A DNA stretch of 64,000 nt from Zygotorulaspora mrakii (GCF_013402915.1 NC_050724.1:310001-374000); one strand, 5' to 3'; counted from the first letter of the stretch, positions 1 to 9,914 are shown. Numbers and translations are program-made. The notes: generated from the sequence alone by a model not told the origin.

Positions 1-63
1 ACGAATAAATAACTTCCACATATATATATTAACCTATAAACAAATATACTTGAGAAAAAACTT

Positions 64-861
64 TTAAAAAATTATCTTCCTCGGTTTAAGAGATAATTTC
101 TTTCTAGGATGATACCAATGACCATTTGCTCGTGGCATTGGAGCGGCTGTTGCCCAGTTTGGACCCGTACTCAAGACATACGATACACCAGGAGTAATTG
201 TAGTTACTTTGTCAGGGGACGGCCTCACCACGGAATAAAATGTAAGGGCACTCGTTTCATGTATCCTTCTCCAGGACACGGCCGTGATCTTGGTCAATGG
301 CTGTTGTTGCATGGGCGCGTATTTTGCTCTGCCGTTTTGCAAATGATATGGAACTGAAAAGCTTGCGGAATCTACCTCAATTGGTGCATCCATGGTGTTC
401 ATTCTTAATTCCGGCTGCGGTGGTTCTCTCTCACCACTACTGCTTGCCTTATTTTCGCCCACCATGCCGGTTAACGAAAACCTATTGCAATAATGGATGC
501 TATACCCATCATTCGCTTGTGCTAGCAGCTGCACATAATAATCGCCGTTCGAACCGACTGTATTCTTGATGTTGAACACATATTCCATTCCTTTCACGTC
601 GCTGGCAGAGAGCGTACCCAGAGAACTCATGACTTGGATATTTGTATTGGGCCCTGACATCAGAGTAAAAATATAACAACTGATATCTTCCTCTCGAATA
701 TCATTCTCGGTGACAGCCCATTTTATCCTGATATCCGTCGAGCCTTTGGACACATCGAATTTTAATCCTACCGTGGGCTCTATAATTTGCACGTCACAAC
801 TTGCTGGAATACATAAAAGAACAATCAGGAGACAGAAGTCCACGACGACCAGTGCTTGCAT
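64..861 (-). CDS. KNH1: KNH1/KRE9 family cell-wall glucan assembly protein
   Basis: Secreted/O-glycosylated protein needed for cell-wall beta-1,6-glucan assembly. The 265-residue product starts with a hydrophobic signal peptide (about residues 1-22, ending PASCDV). It has the family core with GPNTNIQV and NGDYYVQLLAQ..GYSIHYCNRF, and the conserved C-terminus with TITPGVSY, GHWYHP and KKLSLKPRKI. All of these match Kre9/Knh1 in order, and the length is close to Knh1. KRE9 and KNH1 are duplicates in S. cerevisiae. I choose KNH1 because KNH1 lies beside STP4 there, and the inferred inversion in this window restores exactly that neighbour. The ATG at 861 is well placed ahead of the signal peptide. 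Family is certain; the KRE9 versus KNH1 choice is an inference from gene order. Confidence 0.88.
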   Translation of the reverse strand: MQALVVVDFCLLIVLLCIPASCDVQIIEPTVGLKFDVSKGSTDIRIKWAVTENDIREEDISCYIFTLMSGPNTNIQVMSSLGTLSASDVKGMEYVFNIKNTVGSNGDYYVQLLAQANDGYSIHYCNRFSLTGMVGENKASSSGEREPPQPELRMNTMDAPIEVDSASFSVPYHLQNGRAKYAPMQQQPLTKITAVSWRRIHETSALTFYSVVRPSPDKVTTITPGVSYVLSTGPNWATAAPMPRANGHWYHPRKKLSLKPRKIIF

Positions 862-1104
862 CTCTGATGCCTCTTTGCGACTAACCGTCCTAATACAGCT
901 TCTGGGGAGTCATACCTCTTACCATATATACGTGTTGTAAGTTCTCATGTTTCTCACTAATTAATATTTCCCGAATATAACATTTGCTGTCCTGTAGCAG
1001 AAAGCCATGATTTACTGTCAGAGCTGCTTGCTGCTGTCGCGACACAAAATAATAGCCAAAAATAACAAAAAATGCGACGCACTCGATCTCGAACTTCAAT
1101 AGCT

Positions 1105-1150
1105 ACGACAAGAAGAATTGCGACGACAAGAAGAATTGCGACGACAAGAA
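1105..1150. repeat. 18-bp tandem repeat, about 2.6 copies
   Basis: The unit ACGACAAGAAGAATTGCG occurs at 1105-1122 and 1123-1140, followed by a partial third copy at 1141-1150. It lies in the 820-bp gap between divergent KNH1 and ERG25, which is the left junction of the inferred inversion. The remainder of the gap from 862 to about 1280 shows no convincing gene. Confidence 0.85.
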
Positions 1151-1285
1151 ACTGTCAGCAGCGGTAAATCCAAACCGTAACGCCCGTATTTTTGACGTCG
1201 TTTCTGTGGTAGTAATCATATTGTATCTTTTAGAGCTTCTAAACTTCGAAATGCACTGAGCAACAACTCACACTTCTTACGAAAG

Positions 1286-1562
1286 TCGTTTAAGATTATT
1301 CTTAACTTCACAAGAAATTCGTTTAATCCCAAAACTGGAAAATTTCTCGTTTAATGTCATCTGGAAAAATTATTAAACGAATTATCGAATGGTTTTCAGC
1401 AAGAAAGAAAAAAAATGGTCTTATTTTTAACACGCTGAAGCAGGTATTATGGTTGTATCCGCAACGAAAACTGATAAACTGTGCTGAATCGTTTCGCATT
1501 GTACGATTTGACCGTTATATTTCGGGTTTATACAACGATGAGTTTTCGCCATGGCTAAACGA
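1286..1562 (+). promoter_or_regulatory. Cluster of five TCGTTTA sterol-response-like motifs upstream of ERG25
   Basis: TCGTTTA occurs on the + strand at 1286-1292, 1319-1325 and 1347-1353, and inverted (TAAACGA) at 1374-1380 and 1556-1562. All five lie within 400 bp of the ERG25 ATG at 1682. TCGTWTA and TCGTTYAG are the elements bound by the Upc2/Ecm22 zinc-cluster sterol regulators in ERG and DAN genes (established knowledge). The gene identity makes the assignment sensible. A TATA-like stretch lies near 1577-1592. Binding is inferred, not shown. Confidence 0.6.
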
Positions 1563-1681
1563 TGATATATCCTTCTAGTATATATAGTGATATAGAGTTT
1601 TTGTTCTTTCCGTAAGGGTACCAGTCGAGCACACTTACTTTGTTTTTACAGAAAACTGCAAGACTTTGACTAGTTACCGAG

Positions 1682-2608
1682 ATGTCTGCAGTTTTCGCTA
1701 ATCAGACGCTTGTTGAATTGATTCGTGACAAAAGTTACTCAGAGACATTGAAGAATGTTTACACCTTTCAACCTCAATTGAGCTTCTTCGAGAAGTACTG
1801 GTCTGCATGGTACACCTATATGAACAATGATGTGTTGGCTACTGGTCTAATGTTTTTCCTACTGCATGAGTTCATGTATTTCTTTAGATCGCTGCCATGG
1901 TTCATCATTGACCAGATGCCATATTTCAGAAAATGGAAGCTGCAACCAACCAAGATTCCAAGCGTCAAGGAACAATGGCACTGTTTCAAGTCCGTTATCC
2001 TTTCACACTTCCTGGTCGAGGCCATTCCAATTTGGACTTTTCACCCAATGTGTGTAAAATTGGGTATCTCGGTTGAAGTGCCATTCCCATCGATCAAGAG
2101 AATGGCTTTAGAAATTGGGCTTTTCTTTATCCTAGAAGACATGTGGCATTACTGGGCACACAGGCTATTCCATTACGGTATCTTTTACAAATACATTCAC
2201 AAGCAACATCACAGATATGCAGCACCATTTGGTTTATCAGCAGAATATGCTCATCCAGCAGAAACGATGTCGTTGGGTTTTGGTACAGTCGGTATGCCAA
2301 TTCTTTACGTGATGTACACCGGCAAGTTGCATTTATTCACTCTCTGTGTCTGGATCACATGCAGATTATTCCAGGCTGTTGACTCTCATTCCGGTTATGA
2401 TTTCCCATGGTCCCTAAATAAGTTTCTGCCATTCTGGGCCGGTGCTGAGCATCATGATTTGCATCACCATTATTTCATCGGTAACTACGCATCATCATTC
2501 AGATGGTGGGATTTCTGTTTAGACACAGAGGCAGGTCCAGAAGCTAAGGCAGCAAGGGAAGAAAGAATGAAGATTAAAGCTGAAAGCAATGCCAAGAAAT
2601 CCAATTGA
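1682..2608 (+). CDS. ERG25: C-4 methylsterol monooxygenase
   Basis: ER membrane di-iron oxygenase that oxidises the C-4 methyl groups of 4,4-dimethylzymosterol in ergosterol synthesis, working with Erg26 and Erg27. The 308-residue protein (family about 309) has the three histidine boxes HRLFH (160-164), HKQHH (173-177) and HHDLHHH (257-263), with several hydrophobic membrane segments between. It ends KKSN, a C-terminal dilysine of the KKXX ER-retrieval type. The ATG at 1682 matches the conserved N-terminus [10 protein letters not shown]. The upstream sterol-motif cluster is consistent with Upc2/Ecm22 control. It faces KNH1 across a rearrangement junction; in S. cerevisiae its neighbour is SPR3, here 36 kb away. 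Confidence 0.97.
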   Translation: MSAVFANQTLVELIRDKSYSETLKNVYTFQPQLSFFEKYWSAWYTYMNNDVLATGLMFFLLHEFMYFFRSLPWFIIDQMPYFRKWKLQPTKIPSVKEQWHCFKSVILSHFLVEAIPIWTFHPMCVKLGISVEVPFPSIKRMALEIGLFFILEDMWHYWAHRLFHYGIFYKYIHKQHHRYAAPFGLSAEYAHPAETMSLGFGTVGMPILYVMYTGKLHLFTLCVWITCRLFQAVDSHSGYDFPWSLNKFLPFWAGAEHHDLHHHYFIGNYASSFRWWDFCLDTEAGPEAKAAREERMKIKAESNAKKSN

Positions 2609-2788
2609 TTTTCATTCAAGTATTTATAGATGCAATTTAACGTTATTATTATATAGATGAACAATTTTTTTTGACATTCGCATATATCTAGTCGTCTATA
2701 TATATGTATATACACTTTTTTGTTCCTGAATCTATCGTCTATACTTGGATTAATATGAAATTATTATTAATATACAAAAAGTGATGGT

Positions 2789-5700
2789 TTAGCTAACCCA
2801 TCTTCTTGCTGATCTGAAGAGTCTAATCCATGGTCCATAACCGCCCCATTCTTCAAATTGTTCGGCTGGGTACCATGAATTAGCCTCCAATCTACAAACT
2901 CTTTCAGGATGAGGCATCATTGCCAAAACTCTACCATTTGGTGATTTGATACCGGCAATGGCACTCTGTGAGCCGTTAGGATTAAATGGATAGGCTTGGG
3001 TGGCATTACCGTAGTTGTCAATATATTTAATACCGCATAAACTTTGCTCTTCAAATGCTTGCTCCTGTTCTTTATTGATAAATTTTGCCCTACCTTCACC
3101 ATGTGCGACAGCGATAGGTAATTTTGAACCTGCCATACCATTCAAGAAAACACTTTCAGTAGAAGAATCCTGGATTACTTGAACCATACTAACACGTCCC
3201 TCATATTGTTCACTTACATTTCTTTCGAAACTTGGCCAGTTTTCACAGCCAGGAATTATATCCTTTAATCTGCTTAGGAATTGACAACCATTACAAGCAC
3301 CAAATGCAAACGTATCTGTTCTTTCTTGGAAGAATTTAACAAATTGAGAACGGACACCTTCGTGATATAAGACAGATTTTGCCCATCCAGCACCAGCACC
3401 TAGAACATCACCATATGAGAAACCACCACATGCAGCAAAGCCTACAAAGTTATCCAAGTGAACTCTGCCCTCCAATAGATCTGTCATAGTAACATCGATG
3501 GAATTGAAACCAGCTTGTTGAAAACACCAAGCCATTTCCATTTGACCGTTAACACCCTGTTCTCTCAGAATAGCAACGTTTGGTCTAACATTAGAAAGTT
3601 GAGCACCAATTTGCAAGTCATCCGTTGGGTTGTAAGTCAAGGAGAAGTGCAAACCGGGGTCTCTATCATCTTTCAAAGCGTGAAATTCCTCGCTAGAAGT
3701 TTTTGGATTATCTCTCAATTTTTGCATCTCAAAGGAGGTAGAGCTCCACAACTGTTGCAAGTATCCTCTAGTGTTAGTATACAGCTTTTTACCTTCATTG
3801 TCGACAACTTTAACGATTTGAGAATCGAAGTCTGGCCTACCAACAACAGAAACATATCCATTTGAAACACCGTATTTGGCAAGAATTGATTTGAACTCTT
3901 CTAATCTATATTGAGATATCTGGAAAACAGCACCCAACTCCTCGTTGAACAATGAAGCGAGTGCCCTCTCTTCAGTGGCATCTATAACAGCAGTTAAACC
4001 ACATCTCGAGGCAAACACCATTTCCAACAGGGTGACTAACAAACCACCATCTGATCTATCGTGGTATGCTGCGACAATGTCTGTCTTATGTAACTCAATA
4101 AGAGCTTCTAAGAAGCCTTTCAGAACAGTGTTATCTGTGACGGTTGGCGAGCTGTCACCAACTTGCTTATAGACTTGCAACAAAGCAGAACCACCCAAGC
4201 TGACAGTTTTGTTCAAAGCTGCAAGATCGACAAGTACCAAAACTGAGTCGTCAAGCTTCTTGTTCAATAAAGGTGCCCAAGTCCTACTCGTATGATGAAC
4301 AGGGGCAAATGCAGTGATGTCCAGGGTTAAAGGAGCAGTAACTTCTTTATCATCCCACTTCATCTTCATCGACATGGAGTCCTTACCGACCGGAATTGCG
4401 ACTCCCAAATCAGGGCATAGGTCCATACCTAAAGCTTGCACCGCTTCGTATAACTTAGATCCCTCACCTGGGTGGGAAGCTGGGGACATCCAGTTTGCTG
4501 ACAGTTTCACATGCTTCAAAGACTTAACATCAGCAGCAAACAAATTCAAAAGAGATTCAGCTACAGCCAATTTTGCTGAGGCAGCAGCAGAAATTAGGGC
4601 GTTGACAGGTTTTTCACCCATGGCCATTGCTTCACCAGAAGAAATAACCGAATCACCCAAAGAAGTTGCGACAACACCGACGTCCGCAACTGGGACTTGC
4701 CATGGGCCGACAAATTGATCTCTGTCAATTAAACCAGTAACAGTTCTGTCACCAATTGTAATCAAAAAAGATTTGGAACCTACAGCAGGTAATTTTAAGA
4801 CTCTTTCAACGGCATCTTCAATTGATGGAATTACGCTCAAATCAGCTGCCGATAGTTGCAAGTTTTCTGTAACGGTTTCCCTGGACATTTTTGGTGGTTT
4901 TCCAAATAAAATGGACATATCGAGGTCTATTGGAGTCGTATTCAGCAAAGGATCGTCAACAATTAATCTTTGCTCAGCTGTTGCAACACCAACAACTGCG
5001 TATGGTGCCCTTTCTCTCTTACATATCTCTTCAAACACGGAAAGATCTTTTGGAGAGACACCAAGAACATAACGTTCCTGAGATTCGTTACACCAAATTT
5101 CCATAGGAGACATACCAGGTTCCAAAGATAATACCTTTCTTATGTTGAACTTAGCACCCAAATTATTATCATGAACCAGTTCTGGTAATGCATTGGAGAG
5201 ACCACCAGCACCAACGTCATGAATAGATTGAATTGGACTATTTTCGCCAAGAGCAACACAACCGTCGATAACTTGTTGACAACGGCGTTCCATTTCAGGA
5301 TTTCCTCTTTGAACAGAGGCAAAATCTAGTTCAGCAGAGCCTTCACCAGCTGCAATAGAAGATGCAGCGCCACCACCCAGACCAATCAACATAGATTGCC
5401 CACCCAAAACGATCAATTGGGATCCTGGTGTGATAGGCTTATCTTTCAAAACAAACTGAGGTCTAATAGAACCGAAACCACCAGCAATCATAACAGGTTT
5501 GTGAAATCCTCTGATTTCTTCCTTCCCTGTGGCATTCTTCACTTTAGTTGTCAAAGTTCTAAAATAGCCGTTAATACAGGGCCTACCAAATTCATTGTTA
5601 AAAGCAGCTGAACCCAATGGTGCTTCAATCATAATATCTAGAGCAGATGCAATATGCGAAGGCTTTCCAATATCAAGTTCCCATGGCTGTTTGTGACCTG

Positions 5701-6841
5701 GAATTAATAGATCACTAACAGAAAATCCGCTCAAACCACATTTGGTTTTAGAACCTCTGCCAGTTGCACCTTCATCTCTGATTTCACCACCTGAACCTGT
5801 GGATGCACCGGGGAACGGAGAAACGGCAGTTGGGTGATTGTGCGTTTCAACTTTGATCAACATTGGAACTGACTCTTTGATTGAAGTCCATTTCTTGGTT
5901 TTTGGATCTGGTGTAAAAAAATAGGCATCGTTTTCGGTATCCAAAACAGCCGCATTATCAGAATAGGCACTTAAAGTGTAATCTGGGGTCAATTTGTGAG
6001 TATTTCTAATCATCTGAAATAAGGTCATATTTTTCTTCAATCCATCAATAGTCCAGTCAGCATTGAAAATTTTATGACGACAATGTTCCGAGTTAACTTG
6101 AGCAAACATGAATAATTCGACATCGGTTGGATCTCTTTTCAAAATTTCTACAAAAGCCCTAACCAAGTACTCAATTTCACCTTTATCTAAAGCCAAACCT
6201 AGCTCTGTGTTGGCCTTGTTTAAAGCATCTCTTGGGCTTAATTTCAAAGATTCAGATACCAATGGAATGTGAACAAGCGGCTTTGGAGATTCATGCGTGA
6301 AAAGATCGTCTGAAGTTGGGGGTAGATCCAAATACAATTCCTGGGTCATTCTATCAAACACAGATTGTAATGACACATCATTTAGATTCTCTAATAGTGG
6401 GAAACCTGGTACGGTTTTTATCAGCAAAGCTAGACCTCTTTCAATTCGTTCAACCTTGTCATCCAACCCAGAAACAGTACTGATATTGGTGGCCTTAGAG
6501 GACCAAGGTGAGATAGTACCTGATCTTGGCACAATTCTTATTAAGTAAGTATTTTCACCAGTGTTGGAACCTGCTGTGTCCTGCTTGACATAATCATACA
6601 ACGACTTCGACAATGCATCAGTTTCCAAATCAAGAGCAGTGTCGTAGGTTAGCAAAACTTCGAGTAGTTTCAAATCCTTTTCAGATAACTCTGATACTTT
6701 AGTATCAATATAATGAACATAACAAGAACGCACCTCGGTGATGATGGAAGTGCTGTTGGTATATTCTTCAATTCCTTTCGTCAAGTTATCAACTCTAAAT
6801 GGGGACAATGCATTAGGGCCCACAAGTATCTTCACAGACAT
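2789..6841 (-). CDS. ADE6: Phosphoribosylformylglycinamidine synthase
   Basis: Cytosolic enzyme of de novo purine synthesis that converts FGAR, glutamine and ATP to FGAM. The 1350-residue protein is the full fused length (S. cerevisiae about 1358). The N-terminal and synthetase part contains ETHNHPTAVSPFPGASTGSG and a glycine-rich GGGAASS segment. The C-terminal glutaminase domain has GGFSYGDVLGAGAG, the catalytic cysteine in GACNGCQ, and the histidine/glutamate pair in HPERV. The frame is open throughout. It converges on ERG25 and is divergent from the small UPF0390 gene. A TGACTC motif about 390 bp upstream is the type bound by Bas1 and Gcn4, the usual regulators of ADE genes. Confidence 0.98.
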   Translation of the reverse strand: MSVKILVGPNALSPFRVDNLTKGIEEYTNSTSIITEVRSCYVHYIDTKVSELSEKDLKLLEVLLTYDTALDLETDALSKSLYDYVKQDTAGSNTGENTYLIRIVPRSGTISPWSSKATNISTVSGLDDKVERIERGLALLIKTVPGFPLLENLNDVSLQSVFDRMTQELYLDLPPTSDDLFTHESPKPLVHIPLVSESLKLSPRDALNKANTELGLALDKGEIEYLVRAFVEILKRDPTDVELFMFAQVNSEHCRHKIFNADWTIDGLKKNMTLFQMIRNTHKLTPDYTLSAYSDNAAVLDTENDAYFFTPDPKTKKWTSIKESVPMLIKVETHNHPTAVSPFPGASTGSGGEIRDEGATGRGSKTKCGLSGFSVSDLLIPGHKQPWELDIGKPSHIASALDIMIEAPLGSAAFNNEFGRPCINGYFRTLTTKVKNATGKEEIRGFHKPVMIAGGFGSIRPQFVLKDKPITPGSQLIVLGGQSMLIGLGGGAASSIAAGEGSAELDFASVQRGNPEMERRCQQVIDGCVALGENSPIQSIHDVGAGGLSNALPELVHDNNLGAKFNIRKVLSLEPGMSPMEIWCNESQERYVLGVSPKDLSVFEEICKRERAPYAVVGVATAEQRLIVDDPLLNTTPIDLDMSILFGKPPKMSRETVTENLQLSAADLSVIPSIEDAVERVLKLPAVGSKSFLITIGDRTVTGLIDRDQFVGPWQVPVADVGVVATSLGDSVISSGEAMAMGEKPVNALISAAASAKLAVAESLLNLFAADVKSLKHVKLSANWMSPASHPGEGSKLYEAVQALGMDLCPDLGVAIPVGKDSMSMKMKWDDKEVTAPLTLDITAFAPVHHTSRTWAPLLNKKLDDSVLVLVDLAALNKTVSLGGSALLQVYKQVGDSSPTVTDNTVLKGFLEALIELHKTDIVAAYHDRSDGGLLVTLLEMVFASRCGLTAVIDATEERALASLFNEELGAVFQISQYRLEEFKSILAKYGVSNGYVSVVGRPDFDSQIVKVVDNEGKKLYTNTRGYLQQLWSSTSFEMQKLRDNPKTSSEEFHALKDDRDPGLHFSLTYNPTDDLQIGAQLSNVRPNVAILREQGVNGQMEMAWCFQQAGFNSIDVTMTDLLEGRVHLDNFVGFAACGGFSYGDVLGAGAGWAKSVLYHEGVRSQFVKFFQERTDTFAFGACNGCQFLSRLKDIIPGCENWPSFERNVSEQYEGRVSMVQVIQDSSTESVFLNGMAGSKLPIAVAHGEGRAKFINKEQEQAFEEQSLCGIKYIDNYGNATQAYPFNPNGSQSAIAGIKSPNGRVLAMMPHPERVCRLEANSWYPAEQFEEWGGYGPWIRLFRSARRWVS

Positions 6842-7228
6842 GTCAAAAAGTTAGTGGAATATAACAATGACAAAACGTATACTATGTGTCTAATTGAATA
6901 TACCCACGAGTAATGAGTTAATATCTCCTTTTCGATGACCTTAGAGTAGTAGCAAGACTACTAAAACAATTAAAAACACAAGATAACTGGAATCAAATTA
7001 AAAGAAGTTTCGATTTTTTTTTCCCAATATTTGAAATTTTCAAGAAAAATGAAGAAATAACTAAAACGTCAAATCCCAAAGCTATTATATGTGGTATAGA
7101 ATAATAATCCCAAGATTTAGTCAGTATGGATACTCATCTTAGAGTTAATTAACTCAACGATAGACTATCTCAGTAGTTTGGTCAGTTTGTGCGTATAGTT
7201 AGTCATTATATTAATGTGATAACGAATC

Positions 7229-7234
7229 TGACTC
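7229..7234 (+). promoter_or_regulatory. TGACTC (Bas1/Gcn4-type) site between ADE6 and the UPF0390 gene
   Basis: A single TGACTC lies in the 558-bp divergent promoter region between ADE6 (ATG at 6841) and the gene starting at 7400. Bas1/Pho2 and Gcn4 bind this core in purine and amino-acid promoters. Only one copy was found, and a 6-mer alone is weak evidence, so the site is a candidate only. Confidence 0.35.
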
Positions 7235-7252
7235 CGGCACACCCAACCATGC

Positions 7253-7300
7253 TGAAAATTTTTTTCAGACGAAAAATTTCATCTCATCGCAGCTCATCGA
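7253..7300 (+). promoter_or_regulatory. RRPE and PAC motifs upstream of the UPF0390 gene
   Basis: TGAAAATTTTTTTCA (7253-7267) and GAAAAATTTC (7271-7280) match the RRPE element. CTCATCGC (7283-7290), the reverse of GCGATGAG, is an exact PAC core, and CTCATCGA (7293-7300) is a near copy. The cluster ends 100 bp before the ATG at 7400. RRPE followed by PAC at this distance is the signature of ribosome-biogenesis promoters, bound by Stb3 and Dot6/Tod6 (established knowledge). Confidence 0.7.
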
Positions 7301-7399
7301 TAAGGAAATAAGAATTCCTTTAGTTCAAGTGAAGGCAAAGGGCTTTCATTAAGGTAGAACTGATTCAATCATAGGTTGATTGTAGCATTAACCATAAAA

Positions 7400-7651
7400 A
7401 TGCCACAAAAAGCTCTTAAGACTAGCAAGAAGGTTAAGGACCCACGTCGTATTACAAAAAGACAAAAGAATTTACGTAAAGGTGCACCATTACAGATTAA
7501 ATCAAAGAAAAAATCACTTCTACATCTAAAAAAATTGAACAGAACAGCGTCCTTAACTGAATCTACTGAAAAGCTTATAGCAAGTAAAGTTGGCCATTTG
7601 GAAGTTCTGAAGGGGACAAGGAGAGAATTGGCAAAGGAAAAAAACAAATGA
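7400..7651 (+). CDS. UPF0390 (DUF2462-like) small basic protein, probably in ribosome biogenesis
   Basis: An 83-residue, very lysine/arginine-rich protein starting MPQKALKTSKK. It contains RKGAPLQIKSKKK and ends with EKLIASKVGHLEVLKGTRRE. The C-terminal KVGHLEVLKG block resembles the UPF0390 family (human C19orf53 and fungal relatives), whose biochemical role is not settled. The ATG at 7400 is chosen over an in-frame ATG at 7376 because the conserved MPQ start and the tight RRPE/PAC cluster just upstream fit it. That promoter context and the composition suggest a nucleolar or pre-ribosomal role, which is an inference. It is inserted between ADE6 and COX18; I do not recall an annotated S. cerevisiae gene at this position. 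Confidence 0.8.
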   Translation: MPQKALKTSKKVKDPRRITKRQKNLRKGAPLQIKSKKKSLLHLKKLNRTASLTESTEKLIASKVGHLEVLKGTRRELAKEKNK

Positions 7652-7757
7652 AAACGGCGCAGAATAAAAAATGGGTATATTGATTTATTTAGGAATTCAT
7701 CTGTACAGTATGTTCTAATAATTTTAATGCATGATGTGTGATATTCTGGTGCTGCAC

Positions 7758-8726
7758 CTACCTTTGGTACGGCCACAGCCAATTCAGTATTACGTTTTGT
7801 ATAAACGAGTAGAGTTGTGAGCTGATCCAGTAGAGTGACAGTATCAACGGCGCCTGTGACGAGATACCCATCATGAACACGCAACTAAATCTTGAGATAT
7901 TCAAAATACTATTCATACTCTGTGAGATTCTTGAACTATCATTTGTCGCAACCTTGATTCCAGCGTCTAAAGTGCTTGAACTTGCCAGCACTTTGCCGTT
8001 ATATTCGACATTGGCCAATGAGAGAGTGCCGAGTACCATTGGAATCAATAATGGCATCGAATCTAGAGAGAGACTCAAATCCAGTGTCGGTGCAATTATT
8101 TGACTAAACCAATAGTAGCTGTTAGTTTCTAGCAATTGTTTATCTGTTAGTCCCCTAATGCCCATGGAAATAGTTACCCACAAAGGAACTTGAACTATCG
8201 GCAACATAATGTTCTTCCACATTTGAACACTGTACCTTGCGAATAGCTTTTTTTGCCTATTTCTTGTCTCTTTCACAGCAAGAAGTGTTATCTGTTGCGG
8301 CGTTAAGCTCCTCTTATTGCTTACACTACCTGCATTCCCATTGAAAACTTCGCTTGTTCTGTTCCCTGCTGTAGAAATCGTGTCACCAACTGTATTTGTA
8401 TTTGTATTTGTATTTGTAGCTGTAACTGACGCTAAACGCAATTTTGTAACTGGTGTGATTGCTTGCACTAGCTTTCTAAGCTGCTGTTGCTTGACAGTTC
8501 GTTTCCTTTGCAGTATGCTCAAAGGCAAAGTTATGAGTGTTCTCAGTGTTATAGTTGTCAAGGGTACTAATGTCAGCCAAGTTAAGCCAGTAGTATCGTG
8601 CATTGTAACCAATAACTCGGAGACATTCTGAAATACAGAAAGGTGCCTTCTTCCTGAGATGAGTGAATGGGATCGCAATTTATATTTTGCGAGTCTGGTA
8701 CGAGACAATGTACCTTTAATTAACAT
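7758..8726 (-). CDS. COX18: Mitochondrial inner-membrane insertase Cox18
   Basis: Oxa1/YidC-family protein of the mitochondrial inner membrane that exports the C-terminal tail of Cox2 during cytochrome oxidase assembly. The 322-residue product begins with a basic presequence-like N-terminus (MLIKGTLSRTRLAKYKLRSHS). It then has hydrophobic segments typical of the family (TWLTLVPLTTITLRTLITLP, IVQVPLWVTISMGIRGL, and a C-terminal FMMGISSQAPLILSLYWISS). A run of alternating asparagine and threonine (about residues 104-110) comes from a hexanucleotide repeat near 8391-8426. The place between ADE6 and SPT4 matches YGR062C, and the length is near the S. cerevisiae protein. Confidence 0.93.
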   Translation of the reverse strand: MLIKGTLSRTRLAKYKLRSHSLISGRRHLSVFQNVSELLVTMHDTTGLTWLTLVPLTTITLRTLITLPLSILQRKRTVKQQQLRKLVQAITPVTKLRLASVTATNTNTNTNTVGDTISTAGNRTSEVFNGNAGSVSNKRSLTPQQITLLAVKETRNRQKKLFARYSVQMWKNIMLPIVQVPLWVTISMGIRGLTDKQLLETNSYYWFSQIIAPTLDLSLSLDSMPLLIPMVLGTLSLANVEYNGKVLASSSTLDAGIKVATNDSSRISQSMNSILNISRFSCVFMMGISSQAPLILSLYWISSQLYSFIQNVILNWLWPYQR

Positions 8727-8931
8727 CTTACTGCTGCTCTAACCCTTTGATCGGTTTTCGCAACTTAACATTCGTGTGCTGAAAAAACCTTCAAGCCTGA
8801 AATGCCATTAAAAAGACATGATAAACTTCATTACCGTTAATACATTACATTTTACTTTTTATGTATCTATCCTCTGCGTGCTATATATATAGGAAAGACT
8901 AATTTACAAACTTACACGACATCCAAATAAT

Positions 8932-9240
8932 CTACTCAACTTGACTACCATCTCTTGGTTTGTAGTATGGCAGAAGATCGATAACTTCGACCGGGAGTCT
9001 CCCGTCCACTTTCACGGCATACATACCAGGAATATATCGGTCCACAGCCAGCCATTTTGCGACCCACGATTTTCCTGGCTTACACATACCCACAAGCCCT
9101 TCAAATGAAGGTGAAGTACACTCTATGGCGGATACACCTGCTTCCTCAAAGATTGACTGACAGTTCGGACAGCCTCCATTAGAGAATTCATTTGCAGAAA
9201 GAACTATACCGCAAAGCATGCATGCCCTTTCACTTGACAT
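8932..9240 (-). CDS. SPT4: Transcription elongation factor Spt4 (DSIF subunit)
   Basis: Small zinc-binding subunit that pairs with Spt5 to form the DSIF elongation factor on RNA polymerase II. The length of 102 residues equals the S. cerevisiae protein. The four zinc ligands are visible as C7-x2-C10 and C24-x2-C27. The N-terminus [10 protein letters not shown] and segments [35 protein letters not shown] are typical of Spt4. It is divergent from GRX8 across 304 bp, within which I see nothing else of note. Confidence 0.96.
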   Translation of the reverse strand: MSSERACMLCGIVLSANEFSNGGCPNCQSIFEEAGVSAIECTSPSFEGLVGMCKPGKSWVAKWLAVDRYIPGMYAVKVDGRLPVEVIDLLPYYKPRDGSQVE

Positions 9241-9544
9241 ATTGACCTCGAATTCTGAATATCAGAGATGCTTCTGATTCTGTCATTGCTAGATTCATTA
9301 CAGCTTGACCAGTCTTTTTCTAACGCTTTTCATGTTGAAAAATGTATCTCCTCGTACGGTATCTTTTCATCATGTAGACCTTCTTACAAGATAGTTAAAG
9401 AAGCAGCCTTGAATAAATATGTGAGATTCTTATAGAGCCTCATTGTTAGCCATTTGGCTTCATTTTATCTCATTCATTTGTTGTTTCAAGCTCATACTTA
9501 AGAACTTAACTTGAATTGCAAACAGTATAGAAAGAGAATACCCG

Positions 9545-9874
9545 ATGGTTGATTACAATAGTGAAGTGAGAAAGCTGATCGGTGGTCACAAATTCTTTCT
9601 GTTCTCTGCTTCTTGGTGTCCAGATTGCAGATACGCCATTTCTGTCTTTAGCAAATATGGCGTCATAGGCAAAATTCACAATTTTGATATTGCGTCGCTG
9701 TCTACAAAAGAGCAGCAAGAATGGAGAAATGCATTTCAAAAGGTTACAGGCAGTAGAAACTTGCCTACCTTGTATGTCAATGGGTCAGTTTGGGGGACAG
9801 AAGCTCAATTGCATAAGTTCGAGAGTAGAGATTCGCTTGCTGAAGAATTTGCGAAGATTGGTCTAACAAGCTAG
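9545..9874 (+). CDS. GRX8: Glutaredoxin-like protein Grx8
   Basis: Dithiol glutaredoxin of the thioredoxin fold, probably cytosolic, that acts in thiol-disulfide exchange with low activity in S. cerevisiae. The 109-residue protein has the active site SWCPDC at residues 23-28, the cis-proline region RNLPTLYVNG, and no targeting peptide. The two-residue centre (PD) is the Grx8 type rather than the CPYC of Grx1/2. It sits between SPT4 and VHT1, an interleaving of chromosome XII (YLR364W) with chromosome VII genes that supports a pre-duplication gene order. Confidence 0.92.
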   Translation: MVDYNSEVRKLIGGHKFFLFSASWCPDCRYAISVFSKYGVIGKIHNFDIASLSTKEQQEWRNAFQKVTGSRNLPTLYVNGSVWGTEAQLHKFESRDSLAEEFAKIGLTS

Positions 9875-9914
9875 TTATTATTTTGATATTTATTCAGTAC
9901 ATATTCTACGAAAA

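Noticed and set aside
1354..1578. 74-codon ORF upstream of ERG25
   Set aside because: It spans the sterol-motif cluster and the ERG25 promoter and has no recognisable sequence; probably chance.
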